Shown here in pieces: positions 9,516 to 18,212 of a stretch of DNA of 48,133 bases (position 1 is its first letter; each line of letters opens with the position of its first letter). The DNA is taken from contig QCKM01000011.1 in NCBI GenBank assembly GCA_003215335.1, positions 1 through 48,133 of the forward strand. Direction: 5' to 3'. The notes under the pieces were generated by a model. The model made no database searches. It saw only the letters and a list, made by a program, of their open reading frames with translations, and was not told the DNA's origin. The translations under genes were made by a program, and so were the position numbers. The stretch is from Prochlorococcus sp. AG-409-P01. Lineage in GTDB: Bacteria; Cyanobacteriota; Cyanobacteriia; PCC-6307; Cyanobiaceae.

Positions 9516-11296
9516 GCCAGCCATATCAACCGCTGCATCACAAATACAGACCACAACGTTTCAGTGATCTGGTGGGGCAAGAAGCAATTGCGGCAACACT
9601 GACTCAAGCAATAATCACCAATCGAATTGCACCGGCATATCTCTTTAGTGGCCCCAGAGGAACTGGTAAAACCTCAAGCGCAAGAATCTTTGCACGATCT
9701 CTAAATTGTCTAAATAGTGAAGAGCCAACACCCACACCCTGCGGAACTTGTGCAATATGCACATCAATTGCCACAGGAACCGCTCTAGACATAATCGAAA
9801 TAGACGCAGCGTCGAATACAGGCGTAGAAAATATTCGCGAGCTTATTGAAAGATCAAGATTTGCCCCAGTAAAAGCAAGATGGAAGGTTTATGTCATCGA
9901 CGAATGCCACATGCTGTCCACAGCCGCATTCAATGCTCTATTGAAAACATTGGAAGAACCACCGCCAAAAGTAGTTTTCGTCATGGCAACTACAGATCCC
10001 CAAAGAGTCCTTCCAACAATTCTGAGCAGATGTCAGCGCTTTGATTTCCGGCGAATCCCTTCAAAAGCTTTAGAAGATCGCCTCAAAATGATCGCGTCCC
10101 ATGAAGAGATTTCAATACAACCAGAAGCATTGCGTTTAATCGCAGAAAGAGCGCAAGGAGGACTTCGTGATGCAGAAAGCTTGCTCGACCAGCTAAGTCT
10201 TCTTCCGCAACCAATAAAAACCACTGCTGTATGGGAATTGCTTGGAACAGTTCCGGAACAAGAGCTTCTGAAACTAGTTAATTTCTTGTCTACTAAAAAT
10301 CCTGTCTTGTTATTAGAAACCTGTAGAAGCCTGCTAGATCAAGGGAGTGACCCCGGCGCCATCCTTCAAGGATTCGCAACAATCCTTAGAGATCTAGTAC
10401 TAGTTAATGCAGCTCCTGATAAGCCAGAGCTTTGCAGCCTGTCACAAGATTGTCATGGTGAACTGATCTCACTTGCAAGCCAGGTTGATCCTCAACAACT
10501 CTTGGAATGGCAATCACAATTAAAAGGTACTGAAAGTCAACTCCGCCACAGCCTCCAACCAAGACTTTGGCTAGAAGTTCTACTTCTAGGCCTACTGGCA
10601 AAAAATAAAAATCAATTCGAATCAAGCGATTCAAAAGACAAGGATTTGAAGCAACAAGAAATCAAAGCAAGTATGACATCAATCAATTCAAAAGTGAACA
10701 ACAATGGGAAAGATTTACTTATTAAAAATAATAATCAAGAATTATCTTTCACCCCCCCTCAATCAGATCTTACGCCCAAATTAGATTCAGAAAAAAAAGA
10801 TCTTAACGAATTATGGAAACAAATACTGGGCAGTCTTGAATTACCCTCTACCAGAATGTTGTTATCACAACAAGCCAAGCTGGTCCGTATTACGTCAGAC
10901 CGAGCAGTTATTCAGGTCGCAAGCAATTGGATGGGAATGGTTCAAAGCCGAGTCAACCTTTTAGAAGAAGCTGTTCAAAAAGCCTTGGGGACTCACAAAC
11001 AAATCATTCTTGAAATGCAAAATGAAAAAAAAGCATCAGAAAAACCTTTGCCAGAAAATTCTATTGCAATTGAGCAGACAAAAAAACAAAGTCATTCATC
11101 TTTTAATTCGCAAACTATAAATACTCCAAATCAATCTTCAGAAAAGAAAAAAGATATAAAACCCCAAGCAAATATGTCTTCACAAGAACGAGACTCACAA
11201 GCACCAAATTCTGCACAAGAATTAGAACAGATAGATAATCAAGCAAAAAATTTAGCTGATTTTTTTAATGGGAAAGTATTAGATATTGAACTTTGA
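9512..11296 (+). CDS. dnaX: DNA polymerase III subunits gamma/tau
   Basis: DnaX is the AAA+ motor of the clamp loader and, as tau, links loader to polymerase. Walker A GPRGTGKT is at 47-54, the zinc cysteines at 66, 77, 80 and 83, Walker B DECH at 130-133, and the sensor region MATTDPQRVLPTILSRCQRF follows. The clamp-loader core ends near residue 365. After it come a hydrophilic linker, a second folded segment (about 430-505, LNELWKQILGSLELPSTR onward) and a Ser/Gln/Lys-rich tail. An A8 run in the linker may yield a shorter gamma form (see separate entry). The ATG overlaps the preceding stop. Confidence 0.95.
   Translation: MSQPYQPLHHKYRPQRFSDLVGQEAIAATLTQAIITNRIAPAYLFSGPRGTGKTSSARIFARSLNCLNSEEPTPTPCGTCAICTSIATGTALDIIEIDAASNTGVENIRELIERSRFAPVKARWKVYVIDECHMLSTAAFNALLKTLEEPPPKVVFVMATTDPQRVLPTILSRCQRFDFRRIPSKALEDRLKMIASHEEISIQPEALRLIAERAQGGLRDAESLLDQLSLLPQPIKTTAVWELLGTVPEQELLKLVNFLSTKNPVLLLETCRSLLDQGSDPGAILQGFATILRDLVLVNAAPDKPELCSLSQDCHGELISLASQVDPQQLLEWQSQLKGTESQLRHSLQPRLWLEVLLLGLLAKNKNQFESSDSKDKDLKQQEIKASMTSINSKVNNNGKDLLIKNNNQELSFTPPQSDLTPKLDSEKKDLNELWKQILGSLELPSTRMLLSQQAKLVRITSDRAVIQVASNWMGMVQSRVNLLEEAVQKALGTHKQIILEMQNEKKASEKPLPENSIAIEQTKKQSHSSFNSQTINTPNQSSEKKKDIKPQANMSSQERDSQAPNSAQELEQIDNQAKNLADFFNGKVLDIEL
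10791..10806 (+). promoter_or_regulatory. A8 slip site with immediate stop in dnaX
   Basis: Eight A at 10791-10798 read in frame as gaA-AAA-AAA followed by GAT, so the last seven sit in the X-XXY-YYZ phase used for -1 slippage. A -1 ribosomal shift, or RNA polymerase inserting one extra A, gives two codons (Arg, Ser) and then TAA at 10804-10806, ending the product at residue 431, right after the clamp-loader core. I see no upstream Shine-Dalgarno stimulator and no clear downstream hairpin, which favours transcriptional slippage as in Thermus over the E. coli mechanism. Confidence 0.45.
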
Positions 11297-11306
11297 AAAT
11301 TTCAAT

Positions 11307-12620
11307 CTATCCCTCACCACTATGAGCAGTCTTAGCCCAAACTAAACGCTTTGGCATAATTGCCATTCTTAAAGTTACCCATGGAATTACTACAAACCAA
11401 TGGATCAAATAAACAATTGCTAAAAAGAGCCTCCATGGAGTTGGTCTAGGCAAAGGTGGACCCGCACTACTACTTCTACAGCCGCGCCAATAAGCCAAGC
11501 CTGAAATACTAAAAGCCACAATAGAAAGAGGCCAATATGTAGGGATGGTTTTCGTTAAAGCACTAGTGACTAAATCCCAAAAAGAGACCACAGGAAGTGC
11601 ATATTGAAGAAGAAAGAAACATGCCAAGTCACGACGTTGACCAAACGTCAACTGACCGGATATCAAAGTAGGCCAATAATCAAAAAATCGCTGCAATCCA
11701 CCCTCAGCCCAACGTTGGCGTTGTCTCCACAATGCTGAAACATTCGACACTCCCTCCTCCTGAACAGGAGGATCCCAAAGTATGCCAATAAGAGCTCCAG
11801 CAGCGAGAAAACGAAAACTCAGGTCAAGATCATCAGTCACTGTCTCTTCATTAAATCCACCACAAGATTCAAGAACACTGCGTTTTAGAAGCTGACCATT
11901 GCCTCGCAACTCAGCGACACCCCCTCCTGCCAAACGACCTTGCTGAATAAGCGCATCCATTGCCATCTCCATCGCCTGCAACCTAGTGAGAAAATTATGC
12001 TGAGCATTCACAACTGCTTTTCGCAATTGGACAGCTGACCATCCACCACTCCTGGCAAAAAGAACCAACCGCTGAAGTAGATCCTCCTCAAACTGAGCAT
12101 CAGCATCAAGAATCAAAAGCCAATCTCCCTTTGACTGATGAAGCACAAGATTCAATGCGCCCGACTTCCCACCTCCTGCACCCCTTTCACGACGAAGCAC
12201 TTGAAGCTGAGGAAACTGTTGCTTCAACTCCTCTAATAAAACTGGTGTGCGATCCTCACTTCCATCATCAACAATCCATAGAGCAAGTTTGTCTTGAGGG
12301 TATCTAAGAGTCCCTAGACGTTTCACCAATCTGCCCACAACGGCTTCTTCATCTCTAGCGGCCACCAAAACATCCACTGAAGGCCATGTCCCTGGAAAGG
12401 TTTCTGGCTTTATGGAAGCATCCTGGAGATTAGGCTTAGTGCGATCTTGCAATACAGTTCTTAATCCATAACCTCCCAACAAAAACGCCAGAGTTATGGC
12501 AGGGAAAAGACTTTTACCAACTTCCAACCAGTGTGGCGCTGCACCTGCCCAACCACAAGCAAGTAAGAACAGGGCTGTTTTGCCGCGTCTGTGATCAGCA
12601 GTAACTGAAGCGGCGACCAT
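11307..12620 (-). CDS. Membrane processive family-2 glycosyltransferase
   Basis: This is a GT2 enzyme of the cellulose/chitin/hyaluronan synthase type, transferring sugar from a nucleotide sugar at the inner face of a membrane. Seen in order: an N-terminal hydrophobic region (about 15-55), VDVLVAARDEE, WIVDDGSED, the DAD metal-binding motif (about 172-174), TDD (about 262-264) and QRQRW (about 300-304), the mark of processive enzymes. Three or four C-terminal hydrophobic segments follow. The frame opens at TTG 12626, but ATG 12620 is preferred (437 residues). It sits 38 bp downstream of a SpoIID-like gene on the same strand, so an envelope polysaccharide role is inferred; the sugar is unknown. 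Confidence 0.82.
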   Translation of the reverse strand: MVAASVTADHRRGKTALFLLACGWAGAAPHWLEVGKSLFPAITLAFLLGGYGLRTVLQDRTKPNLQDASIKPETFPGTWPSVDVLVAARDEEAVVGRLVKRLGTLRYPQDKLALWIVDDGSEDRTPVLLEELKQQFPQLQVLRRERGAGGGKSGALNLVLHQSKGDWLLILDADAQFEEDLLQRLVLFARSGGWSAVQLRKAVVNAQHNFLTRLQAMEMAMDALIQQGRLAGGGVAELRGNGQLLKRSVLESCGGFNEETVTDDLDLSFRFLAAGALIGILWDPPVQEEGVSNVSALWRQRQRWAEGGLQRFFDYWPTLISGQLTFGQRRDLACFFLLQYALPVVSFWDLVTSALTKTIPTYWPLSIVAFSISGLAYWRGCRSSSAGPPLPRPTPWRLFLAIVYLIHWFVVIPWVTLRMAIMPKRLVWAKTAHSGEG

Positions 12621-12658
12621 GTACAAACCTTAGTTCCTCGACTCTAGGAGGCTTTCCG

Positions 12659-14203
12659 CTAGTCAGGCAAAGGTCCATAAATTGTTCCTGGGTAATAGTG
12701 ATTAAGTATTTCTTCAGTAGTCCAATAATTTCGGGCTAAATCAATTGCCCCAGCCTGTGATAAGCCAGCACCATGACCAAAACCACCTCCAGAAAAACTC
12801 CAGATTCCTTGAGCAATAGGTTCGACGACAAACAAAGTGCTCGGCAATTGACGCAAGGTTCTACGAATATTGTCCAAGCGCAATACAACTGAAGGCTCAT
12901 TCTTTCTACCTACAACCTCCAAAGCAATCGCTCTTCCGCTAACTCCGCGTTCAATCACTGAAACACTCTTTGGCAAGCCAAAATCAGGAACATAAGAAAG
13001 TAAGGCTTTCTGTAATTGAGCAGAAGTCAAAGTGCGAACCCACCTAAAACGACTATGTTTCCTTCCATAAACTCCTTCTTGCGAACTCAAAAGTTCTTTT
13101 ACAGCAAAATTATTCTTAATAGGCAACTTAAAGCGATCAATCCATTGCTTTGTTCCATCTAATTGCGCCCTCAAATAAGGCACAGGTGCCATATCCCAAG
13201 CCTCTTGCCCAGAAGCCATAACACCACCATTACTTGCATGATATACAGCATGAATTGGCTTTCCTTTCCAACTGAGAACATTGCCTGATGTATTAACTAT
13301 TGCCTGCCTAACTTGAGCACTAGCTTTCCGTGGATCTTTATATACCTGGCATTGAGTATCACTGCATAAATGATATCCATCGACAGCAAATCTATGACTA
13401 TTCGCTAAAGCCCAAGTACGAGCCAAAACACTTTGAGCTGCTAATGCAGCTGGAGGTGATGATGATCCAATCTCATGAGGCACAACGCCCTCCAAATACT
13501 CCTCCAAAGGAACTTCTTGAATTAAAGTCCAAGTTCCATAAGCATCAGGCTGCAAGATAAAAGTCCCGCGATAAACACCACCATTCCATTTCAATCCATC
13601 AGGAGCCTCAATTTTGATTGGACCCATCAGAGTAGTTTCACCATTAAGGCTATTAATAACTGGTTTAATTATTGAATGAACCTTTTTCTTCCATGAAAAA
13701 GATTGAAAGCCATCTGGAATCGGTACACCTTCTGGAAGCCAAACCTGCCAACTATTCGGACGTGCAATTAAAGATTGCAACCCCAACATTCTTAATTTAA
13801 GAGCAATTTTTTCCGCCGATTCAAAACTTGCAAAAGGGCCTATCACCTGCCTACTTATATTATAAGTAATGTCCAGAGGAATCCTTTTCCAATTAAGAAA
13901 AAACGCTACTTCCTTATATTCTTTCTGACTATGTAAATCCCTCAATAACAAAGGTTTACCAGCACTTTGAAGAAGCACTGGCGATGAAACCCCAAACCCC
14001 TTCTCTTTTCCCAAATGAGATTCCAAAGCAACGAACAAAGTTGGATTTCTGCCATAAAGTTCTGGTGCTTCAGAGACTTCTAAATGGGTTGAGAAAATTT
14101 CTCGATTCGGGGTTTTTACCTTTTGGAATTGACACCCAAAGCTCAAACCACTTAGAAGAAATATGCACCAGTATCTACTTGATCTCAATCTCAAAAAGTC
14201 CAT
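12659..14203 (-). CDS. SpoIID/LytB-domain lipoprotein
   Basis: The SpoIID/LytB domain occupies about residues 210-510: PLEEYLEGVVPHE, the AQSVLARTWAL segment, CSDTQCQVY, YHASNGG and the closing GGGFGHGAGLSQ-GA block with the family's catalytic-type residues. SpoIID is a lytic transglycosylase on denuded glycan strands, and cyanobacterial relatives are thought to act on cell wall or septal peptidoglycan. The N-terminus has a short basic stretch, a hydrophobic run and a lipobox-like LSFGC. Starts at TTG 14266, ATG 14215 and ATG 14203 are all in frame; 14203 puts the signal peptide at the N-terminus and frees the rpmI upstream region. An SPOR-like stretch (about 95-155) may bind glycan. Confidence 0.82.
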   Translation of the reverse strand: MDFLRLRSSRYWCIFLLSGLSFGCQFQKVKTPNREIFSTHLEVSEAPELYGRNPTLFVALESHLGKEKGFGVSSPVLLQSAGKPLLLRDLHSQKEYKEVAFFLNWKRIPLDITYNISRQVIGPFASFESAEKIALKLRMLGLQSLIARPNSWQVWLPEGVPIPDGFQSFSWKKKVHSIIKPVINSLNGETTLMGPIKIEAPDGLKWNGGVYRGTFILQPDAYGTWTLIQEVPLEEYLEGVVPHEIGSSSPPAALAAQSVLARTWALANSHRFAVDGYHLCSDTQCQVYKDPRKASAQVRQAIVNTSGNVLSWKGKPIHAVYHASNGGVMASGQEAWDMAPVPYLRAQLDGTKQWIDRFKLPIKNNFAVKELLSSQEGVYGRKHSRFRWVRTLTSAQLQKALLSYVPDFGLPKSVSVIERGVSGRAIALEVVGRKNEPSVVLRLDNIRRTLRQLPSTLFVVEPIAQGIWSFSGGGFGHGAGLSQAGAIDLARNYWTTEEILNHYYPGTIYGPLPD

Positions 14204-14284
14204 ATAGGAATACATACATAAATCAAAAATTTGGCGACTGGCAGGTCTAGGTCGTAATCTTGTCAATTGTGCAAGCTGTCAGAC

Positions 14285-14482
14285 ATGCCTAAGCTAAAGA
14301 CCCGCAAAGCTGCTGCAAAGCGGTTCAAGGCAACAGGCACTGGCAAATTTATGCGCCGCAGAGCATTCCGCAACCACCTTCTTGACCACAAGAGCCCAAA
14401 ACTCAAGCGCCATTTGGCTACTAAAGCAGTAGTAGATGAACGTGATGAGGACAATGTGCGTCTAATGCTCCCTTACTCCTAA
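14285..14482 (+). CDS. rpmI: 50S ribosomal protein L35
   Basis: L35 is a small basic protein of the large ribosomal subunit. The 65-residue protein starts [20 protein letters not shown], the family signature, and ends with the LPYS type C-terminus. The frame is open 18 bases further upstream, but the ATG at 14285 is the family start. rplT follows after 64 bp. infC, which precedes rpmI-rplT in many bacteria, is not upstream here. Its start faces that of the SpoIID-like gene across about 80 bp. Confidence 0.96.
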   Translation: MPKLKTRKAAAKRFKATGTGKFMRRRAFRNHLLDHKSPKLKRHLATKAVVDERDEDNVRLMLPYS

Positions 14483-14546
14483 GGTAAGGTCCGCTCTGAG
14501 AAGATCGTTCACTTTTAGCTGATTCCCCACTTATCAATTCGTTCCC

Positions 14547-14894
14547 ATGTCCCGCGTAAAGAGAGGCAATGTAGCCCGCAAACGTCGCAATAAGATTCTC
14601 AAACTCGCTCGTGGTTTCCAAGGAAGCAATAGCAGGCTTTTTCGCACAGCCAATCAACGCGTGATGAAAGCGCTTTGCAATGCCTATAGAGACCGAAGAC
14701 GCAGAAAGCGTGACTTCCGCCGTCTTTGGATCGCAAGAATTAATGCTGCAGCAAGGATTAATGGCTTGAGCTATAGCCGCCTAATAGGCGGGCTAAAAAA
14801 AGCCGATGTGCGCCTGAACCGTAAAATGTTATCCCAGCTAGCTGTAATTGATCCTAAAAGCTTCAGCCAAGTCGTTGCTTCAGCAAAAGGATAA
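14547..14894 (+). CDS. rplT: 50S ribosomal protein L20
   Basis: L20 binds 23S rRNA early in 50S assembly and in many bacteria represses its own operon. The 115-residue protein has the basic N-terminal arm ([19 protein letters not shown]) and the [20 protein letters not shown] core typical of the family, followed by the globular RNA-binding half ([12 protein letters not shown]). It forms an operon with rpmI. A hairpin follows 24 bases after its stop. Confidence 0.97.
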   Translation: MSRVKRGNVARKRRNKILKLARGFQGSNSRLFRTANQRVMKALCNAYRDRRRRKRDFRRLWIARINAAARINGLSYSRLIGGLKKADVRLNRKMLSQLAVIDPKSFSQVVASAKG

Positions 14895-14918
14895 CATTTT
14901 ACTAAATACATCTATAAA

Positions 14919-14942
14919 GAAAGCAACTATTAAATTGCTTTC
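14919..14942 (+). terminator. Hairpin after rplT
   Basis: A perfect 8-bp inverted repeat, GAAAGCAA and TTGCTTTC, encloses an 8-base loop (14927-14934) shortly after the rplT stop. There is no U-run directly after the stem. It probably marks the 3' end of the rpmI-rplT transcript by termination or by blocking 3' exonucleases. Confidence 0.5.
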
Positions 14943-15160
14943 TCAATGTCAAATAAAAGAGTATTGAGATTATTTCTGTCTTAAGCCAAAATTCATGAAG
15001 AGATAGTCTAAAACTTATAAATTAAATCTCAACTTTTTGAAGTATATAGATTATTTTATTTCAGTCACTACACTTATGAATTGAAATCAAATTGAAGAGC
15101 TTCAAACCTTATGCTTGAAAGTCCCAAACGCATACCAGTTTCTAGATCTGCTCATTAGCC

Positions 15161-15724
15161 ATGAACATTCTCCAGCCTCAGACCTATCTAATCGGCCTGA
15201 TTGGCTTGCTAGCTATTGTTGCAGTACTAGTAGGACGGCAACTTCTTCGAGTCAGGAAAGACGAGATGAAGCTTCTTCGTCTCGAAAAAGCTGGAGCTTC
15301 TTCATCCAAAGAGGCTGCCGATTTATACGAACTAGCATCAGTTCAATTGAAAAAGCGTCTTTATACGCAAGCCACTGGGACTCTCCGTCAAGCATTGAGA
15401 AAGCTCAAAGATGAACCAGACGAAGCGAAAGCACTTATAGAAAATGCGCTTGGTTTTGCAATAGCAGCGCAAGATGACTTTGAAGCAGCAGTGATTCACT
15501 ACCGAGCTGCCTTATCAGCAAAAGAAGATTATCCAGTTGCACTTAATAACCTTGCTTATGCCCAACAGCGTCTAAATAAACCTAACGAAGCATTAGAGCT
15601 CTATAAAAAAGTTTTAACAATCGAACCCAACAATAAAACCGCTGCCAAACAACTAAAGCGATTAGAAAAAAATCAAGGGAAAGTCAATGAAAATATTCTA
15701 AAAGCTGAGGATAAAGGATTTTAA
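15161..15724 (+). CDS. ycf37: Ycf37-like TPR membrane protein
   Basis: The 187-residue protein has one N-terminal transmembrane segment (about 9-29, LIGLIGLLAIVAVLVGRQLL) and then TPR repeats: an ADLYELASVQLKKRLYTQA unit, an ENALGFAIAAQDDFEAA unit and a YPVALNNLAYAQQRLNKPNEA unit, closing with a Lys-rich tail. This size, topology and repeat number fit Ycf37, a thylakoid protein that helps assemble or stabilise photosystem I in cyanobacteria and algae. The match is by architecture, so another membrane-anchored TPR protein is possible. It stands alone between rplT and thiG with gaps of about 265 and 145 bp. Confidence 0.65.
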   Translation: MNILQPQTYLIGLIGLLAIVAVLVGRQLLRVRKDEMKLLRLEKAGASSSKEAADLYELASVQLKKRLYTQATGTLRQALRKLKDEPDEAKALIENALGFAIAAQDDFEAAVIHYRAALSAKEDYPVALNNLAYAQQRLNKPNEALELYKKVLTIEPNNKTAAKQLKRLEKNQGKVNENILKAEDKGF

Positions 15725-15869
15725 ATTAAGAGAAATAGTTCACTAAAAAGGAATTTAGAAAAATCATTCCATGAAATCTGTCTTAAGATTAATTCCTGCC
15801 CGTCAAACATTTGAAACATAAAAAAACACACCTGAGATATCATTTTCAAAACGACCTTTAAATGCACTC

Positions 15870-16673
15870 ATGGATAAAAATACTAATGATCCTCTAACTA
15901 TTGGGAACAAGATTTTTCATAGTCGGCTTTTGACTGGTACAGGGAAATATCCAACTGTTGAAACAATGCAAGAAAGCTTACTTAACTCAGGCTCAGAGAT
16001 GGTCACGGTAGCGGTGCGTAGAGTCCAATCAGGGCAGGCAGGCCATCAAGGGCTACTCGAAGCAATTGACTGGTCAAAATTCTGGATGCTGCCTAATACA
16101 GCAGGCTGCACCAATTCAGAAGAAGCTATTCGCGTTGCAAGATTAGGTCGAGAACTTGCAAAATTAGCTGGCCAAGAAGACAACAATTTCGTGAAGCTAG
16201 AAGTTATTCCAAAGAACAATCACTTATTACCCGATCCAATTGGAACGCTTGCAGCCGCCGAACAACTTGTAAAAGAAAAGTTCATCGTTTTGCCTTACAT
16301 AAATTGCGATCCAATACTTGCCAAGCGGCTCGAGGAAGTTGGATGCGCCACTGTCATGCCATTGGGATCACCAATAGGCTCGGCTCAAGGAATTAGAAAT
16401 GAAGCAAATATTGCATTAATTATCGAAAACGCAAACGTACCTGTAGTTGTTGATGCAGGTATTGGTGTACCTAGCGATGCAGCACTTGCTCTAGAAATGG
16501 GTGCGTCCGCAGTCTTAATAAATAGTGCGATTGCTCTTGCCCAAAAACCCAGTGAGATGGCTAAAGCAATGGCATATGCAGTTGAAGCAGGGCGCAAAGC
16601 ATTTCTTGCAGGCCGTCTAATAGAAAGTCCAACGGCATCCCCCAGTTCGCCCGTGCAAGGCATCATTAATTAG
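15870..16673 (+). CDS. thiG: Thiazole synthase
   Basis: ThiG forms the thiazole phosphate ring of thiamine from deoxyxylulose 5-phosphate, dehydroglycine and the ThiS thiocarboxylate. The 267-residue TIM barrel shows [30 protein letters not shown] with the probable Schiff-base Lys109, PLGSPIGS and [15 protein letters not shown] with the phosphate-binding loop near VLINSAIA. No TPP riboswitch-like structure is evident in the 145 bp upstream. thiL, also for thiamine, is 20 kb away in this window. Confidence 0.95.
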   Translation: MDKNTNDPLTIGNKIFHSRLLTGTGKYPTVETMQESLLNSGSEMVTVAVRRVQSGQAGHQGLLEAIDWSKFWMLPNTAGCTNSEEAIRVARLGRELAKLAGQEDNNFVKLEVIPKNNHLLPDPIGTLAAAEQLVKEKFIVLPYINCDPILAKRLEEVGCATVMPLGSPIGSAQGIRNEANIALIIENANVPVVVDAGIGVPSDAALALEMGASAVLINSAIALAQKPSEMAKAMAYAVEAGRKAFLAGRLIESPTASPSSPVQGIIN

Positions 16674-16763
16674 CAACAATTGATGAAGCCGCATAAAGGA
16701 AGGTAACGGAACTGACTCAAAAGACGATTGACTCCATAAGGTCCGCCGAGCTGTATTTACAAA

Positions 16764-16931
16764 ATGCCGATTACCGAAGAAGGCGGTGGACGGCTCAACT
16801 CTTTTGCACAAGAACCTGAAATAGAGGTGATTGAAACAGGGTCGAGTTCTGGCAGTGGTTTTCGTCTACTGCTTATATTTGGCATATTGCTTATAACGGC
16901 ACTAATCACTTTCAGAGTTACCACTAGCTGA
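16764..16931 (+). CDS. psb34: Psb34-like small photosystem II-associated protein
   Basis: This 55-residue frame starts MPITEEGGGRLNSFAQEPEI and ends with a single transmembrane helix (about residues 33-50). The N-terminal EEGGxRLNxFAxEP stretch resembles the N-terminal arm of high-light-inducible proteins and of Psb34, a single-helix protein that binds CP47 in photosystem II assembly intermediates. It lacks the chlorophyll-binding ExxNxR helix motif, which separates it from true Hlips. It lies 58 bp ahead of sqdB on the same strand, next to genes for a lipid found in photosystem II. The name is my inference from motif and size. Confidence 0.65.
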   Translation: MPITEEGGGRLNSFAQEPEIEVIETGSSSGSGFRLLLIFGILLITALITFRVTTS

Positions 16932-16989
16932 AAACGCTGTAGTAGCTTGAGCCTAGTGAGCAAATAGCTCTTTCCTACAGGAGTTTGGG

Positions 16990-18186
16990 TTGAAAGTTCT
17001 CGTTCTAGGTGGAGATGGCTTTTGTGGCTGGCCTTGTGCTGTAAACCTTGCCGACCAAGGGCACGATGTTTTGATCGTAGACAACCTCAGTCGCCGCAAG
17101 ATAGATATCGACCTAGAGGTTGAATCTCTCACCCCAATAACAAACATCAAAACTCGCCTACAAGCCTGGGAAGAAATAGGTGGTAATCCGATGCAATTCG
17201 AGCACATCGATATTGCCCGTGAATACGACCGGCTAGTTGCACTCCTACAGAAAGAAAAGCCCAATGCAGTTATTCATTTTGCAGAACAAAGGGCAGCTCC
17301 CTACTCAATGAAGACAAGTGCAACCAAGCGCTACACAGTCGACAACAACGTCAATGGAACTCACAATCTCTTAGCAGCAATTGTTGAAAGCGGTCTTGAT
17401 ATTCACGTTGTTCACTTAGGGACTATGGGGGTTTATGGCTATGGATCCCATAGAGGCGCAACTATTCCTGAAGGATATTTAAAAGTCGAAGTTCCTCAAC
17501 CAGATGGAAGTCGCTTCAAAGAAGAAATTCTTCATCCAGCCAATCCTGGCAGCGTTTATCACATGACCAAAACGCTAGATCAATTGCTATTCCTCTATTA
17601 CAACAAAAACGACCAAATTCGCATTACTGACCTTCACCAAGGCATTGTCTGGGGAACAAATACAAATGCAACAAACCGCGATCTAAGGCTCACTAACCGT
17701 TTTGATTACGACGGGGATTACGGGACAGTCCTAAATCGTTTCCTAATGCAAGCCGCTATTGGTTACCCCCTCAGCGTGCATGGCACAGGAGGGCAAACTC
17801 GTGCATTTATACATATCCAAGATTCTGTTAGATGCGTACAACTAGCTCTAGAAAATCCACCAAAACAAGGTGAAAGAGTCAAAATCTTCAACCAAATGAC
17901 AGAAAGTCACCAAATAGGCGAACTTGCGAAAAAAATAGCAGGACTAACTGGCGCAAAACTGAATTACCTCCCCAATCCCAGAAATGAAGCTATCGAAAAC
18001 GATTTAATTGTCGACAATCGTTGTTTTATTGAGTTGGGTCTCAAACCAACCACACTCGACGATGGATTACTTACTGAAGTTGTAGAAGTTGCACGACGTT
18101 GGGCTGATCGTTGTGACCAAAGTCGTATCCCATGCATGTCAGCATGGACCTCAACACAAGCTCAAGCGATCAAGCAGAATCCCTAA
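16990..18186 (+). CDS. sqdB: UDP-sulfoquinovose synthase
   Basis: SqdB makes UDP-sulfoquinovose from UDP-glucose and sulfite, the head-group donor for the thylakoid sulfolipid SQDG. It is an extended short-chain dehydrogenase: NAD-binding GGDGFCG at 7-13, Thr145 in LGTMGVYGYG, and the YxxxK pair Tyr190/Lys194. The 398-residue length and GFCGWP motif are diagnostic. The start is TTG at 16990: an AGGAG (16979-16983) sits six bases before it, and no ATG lies ahead of the first beta strand. sqdX follows after 26 bp. Confidence 0.96.
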   Translation: MKVLVLGGDGFCGWPCAVNLADQGHDVLIVDNLSRRKIDIDLEVESLTPITNIKTRLQAWEEIGGNPMQFEHIDIAREYDRLVALLQKEKPNAVIHFAEQRAAPYSMKTSATKRYTVDNNVNGTHNLLAAIVESGLDIHVVHLGTMGVYGYGSHRGATIPEGYLKVEVPQPDGSRFKEEILHPANPGSVYHMTKTLDQLLFLYYNKNDQIRITDLHQGIVWGTNTNATNRDLRLTNRFDYDGDYGTVLNRFLMQAAIGYPLSVHGTGGQTRAFIHIQDSVRCVQLALENPPKQGERVKIFNQMTESHQIGELAKKIAGLTGAKLNYLPNPRNEAIENDLIVDNRCFIELGLKPTTLDDGLLTEVVEVARRWADRCDQSRIPCMSAWTSTQAQAIKQNP

Positions 18187-18212
18187 ACGTCTGATTTATC
18201 AATGGTGTCCCA

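Noticed and set aside
15725-15869. TPP riboswitch ahead of thiG
   Set aside because: No CTGAGA or ACCTGATCTGG-like core could be found in the leader; only a weak GGAAT/ATTCC hairpin is present.
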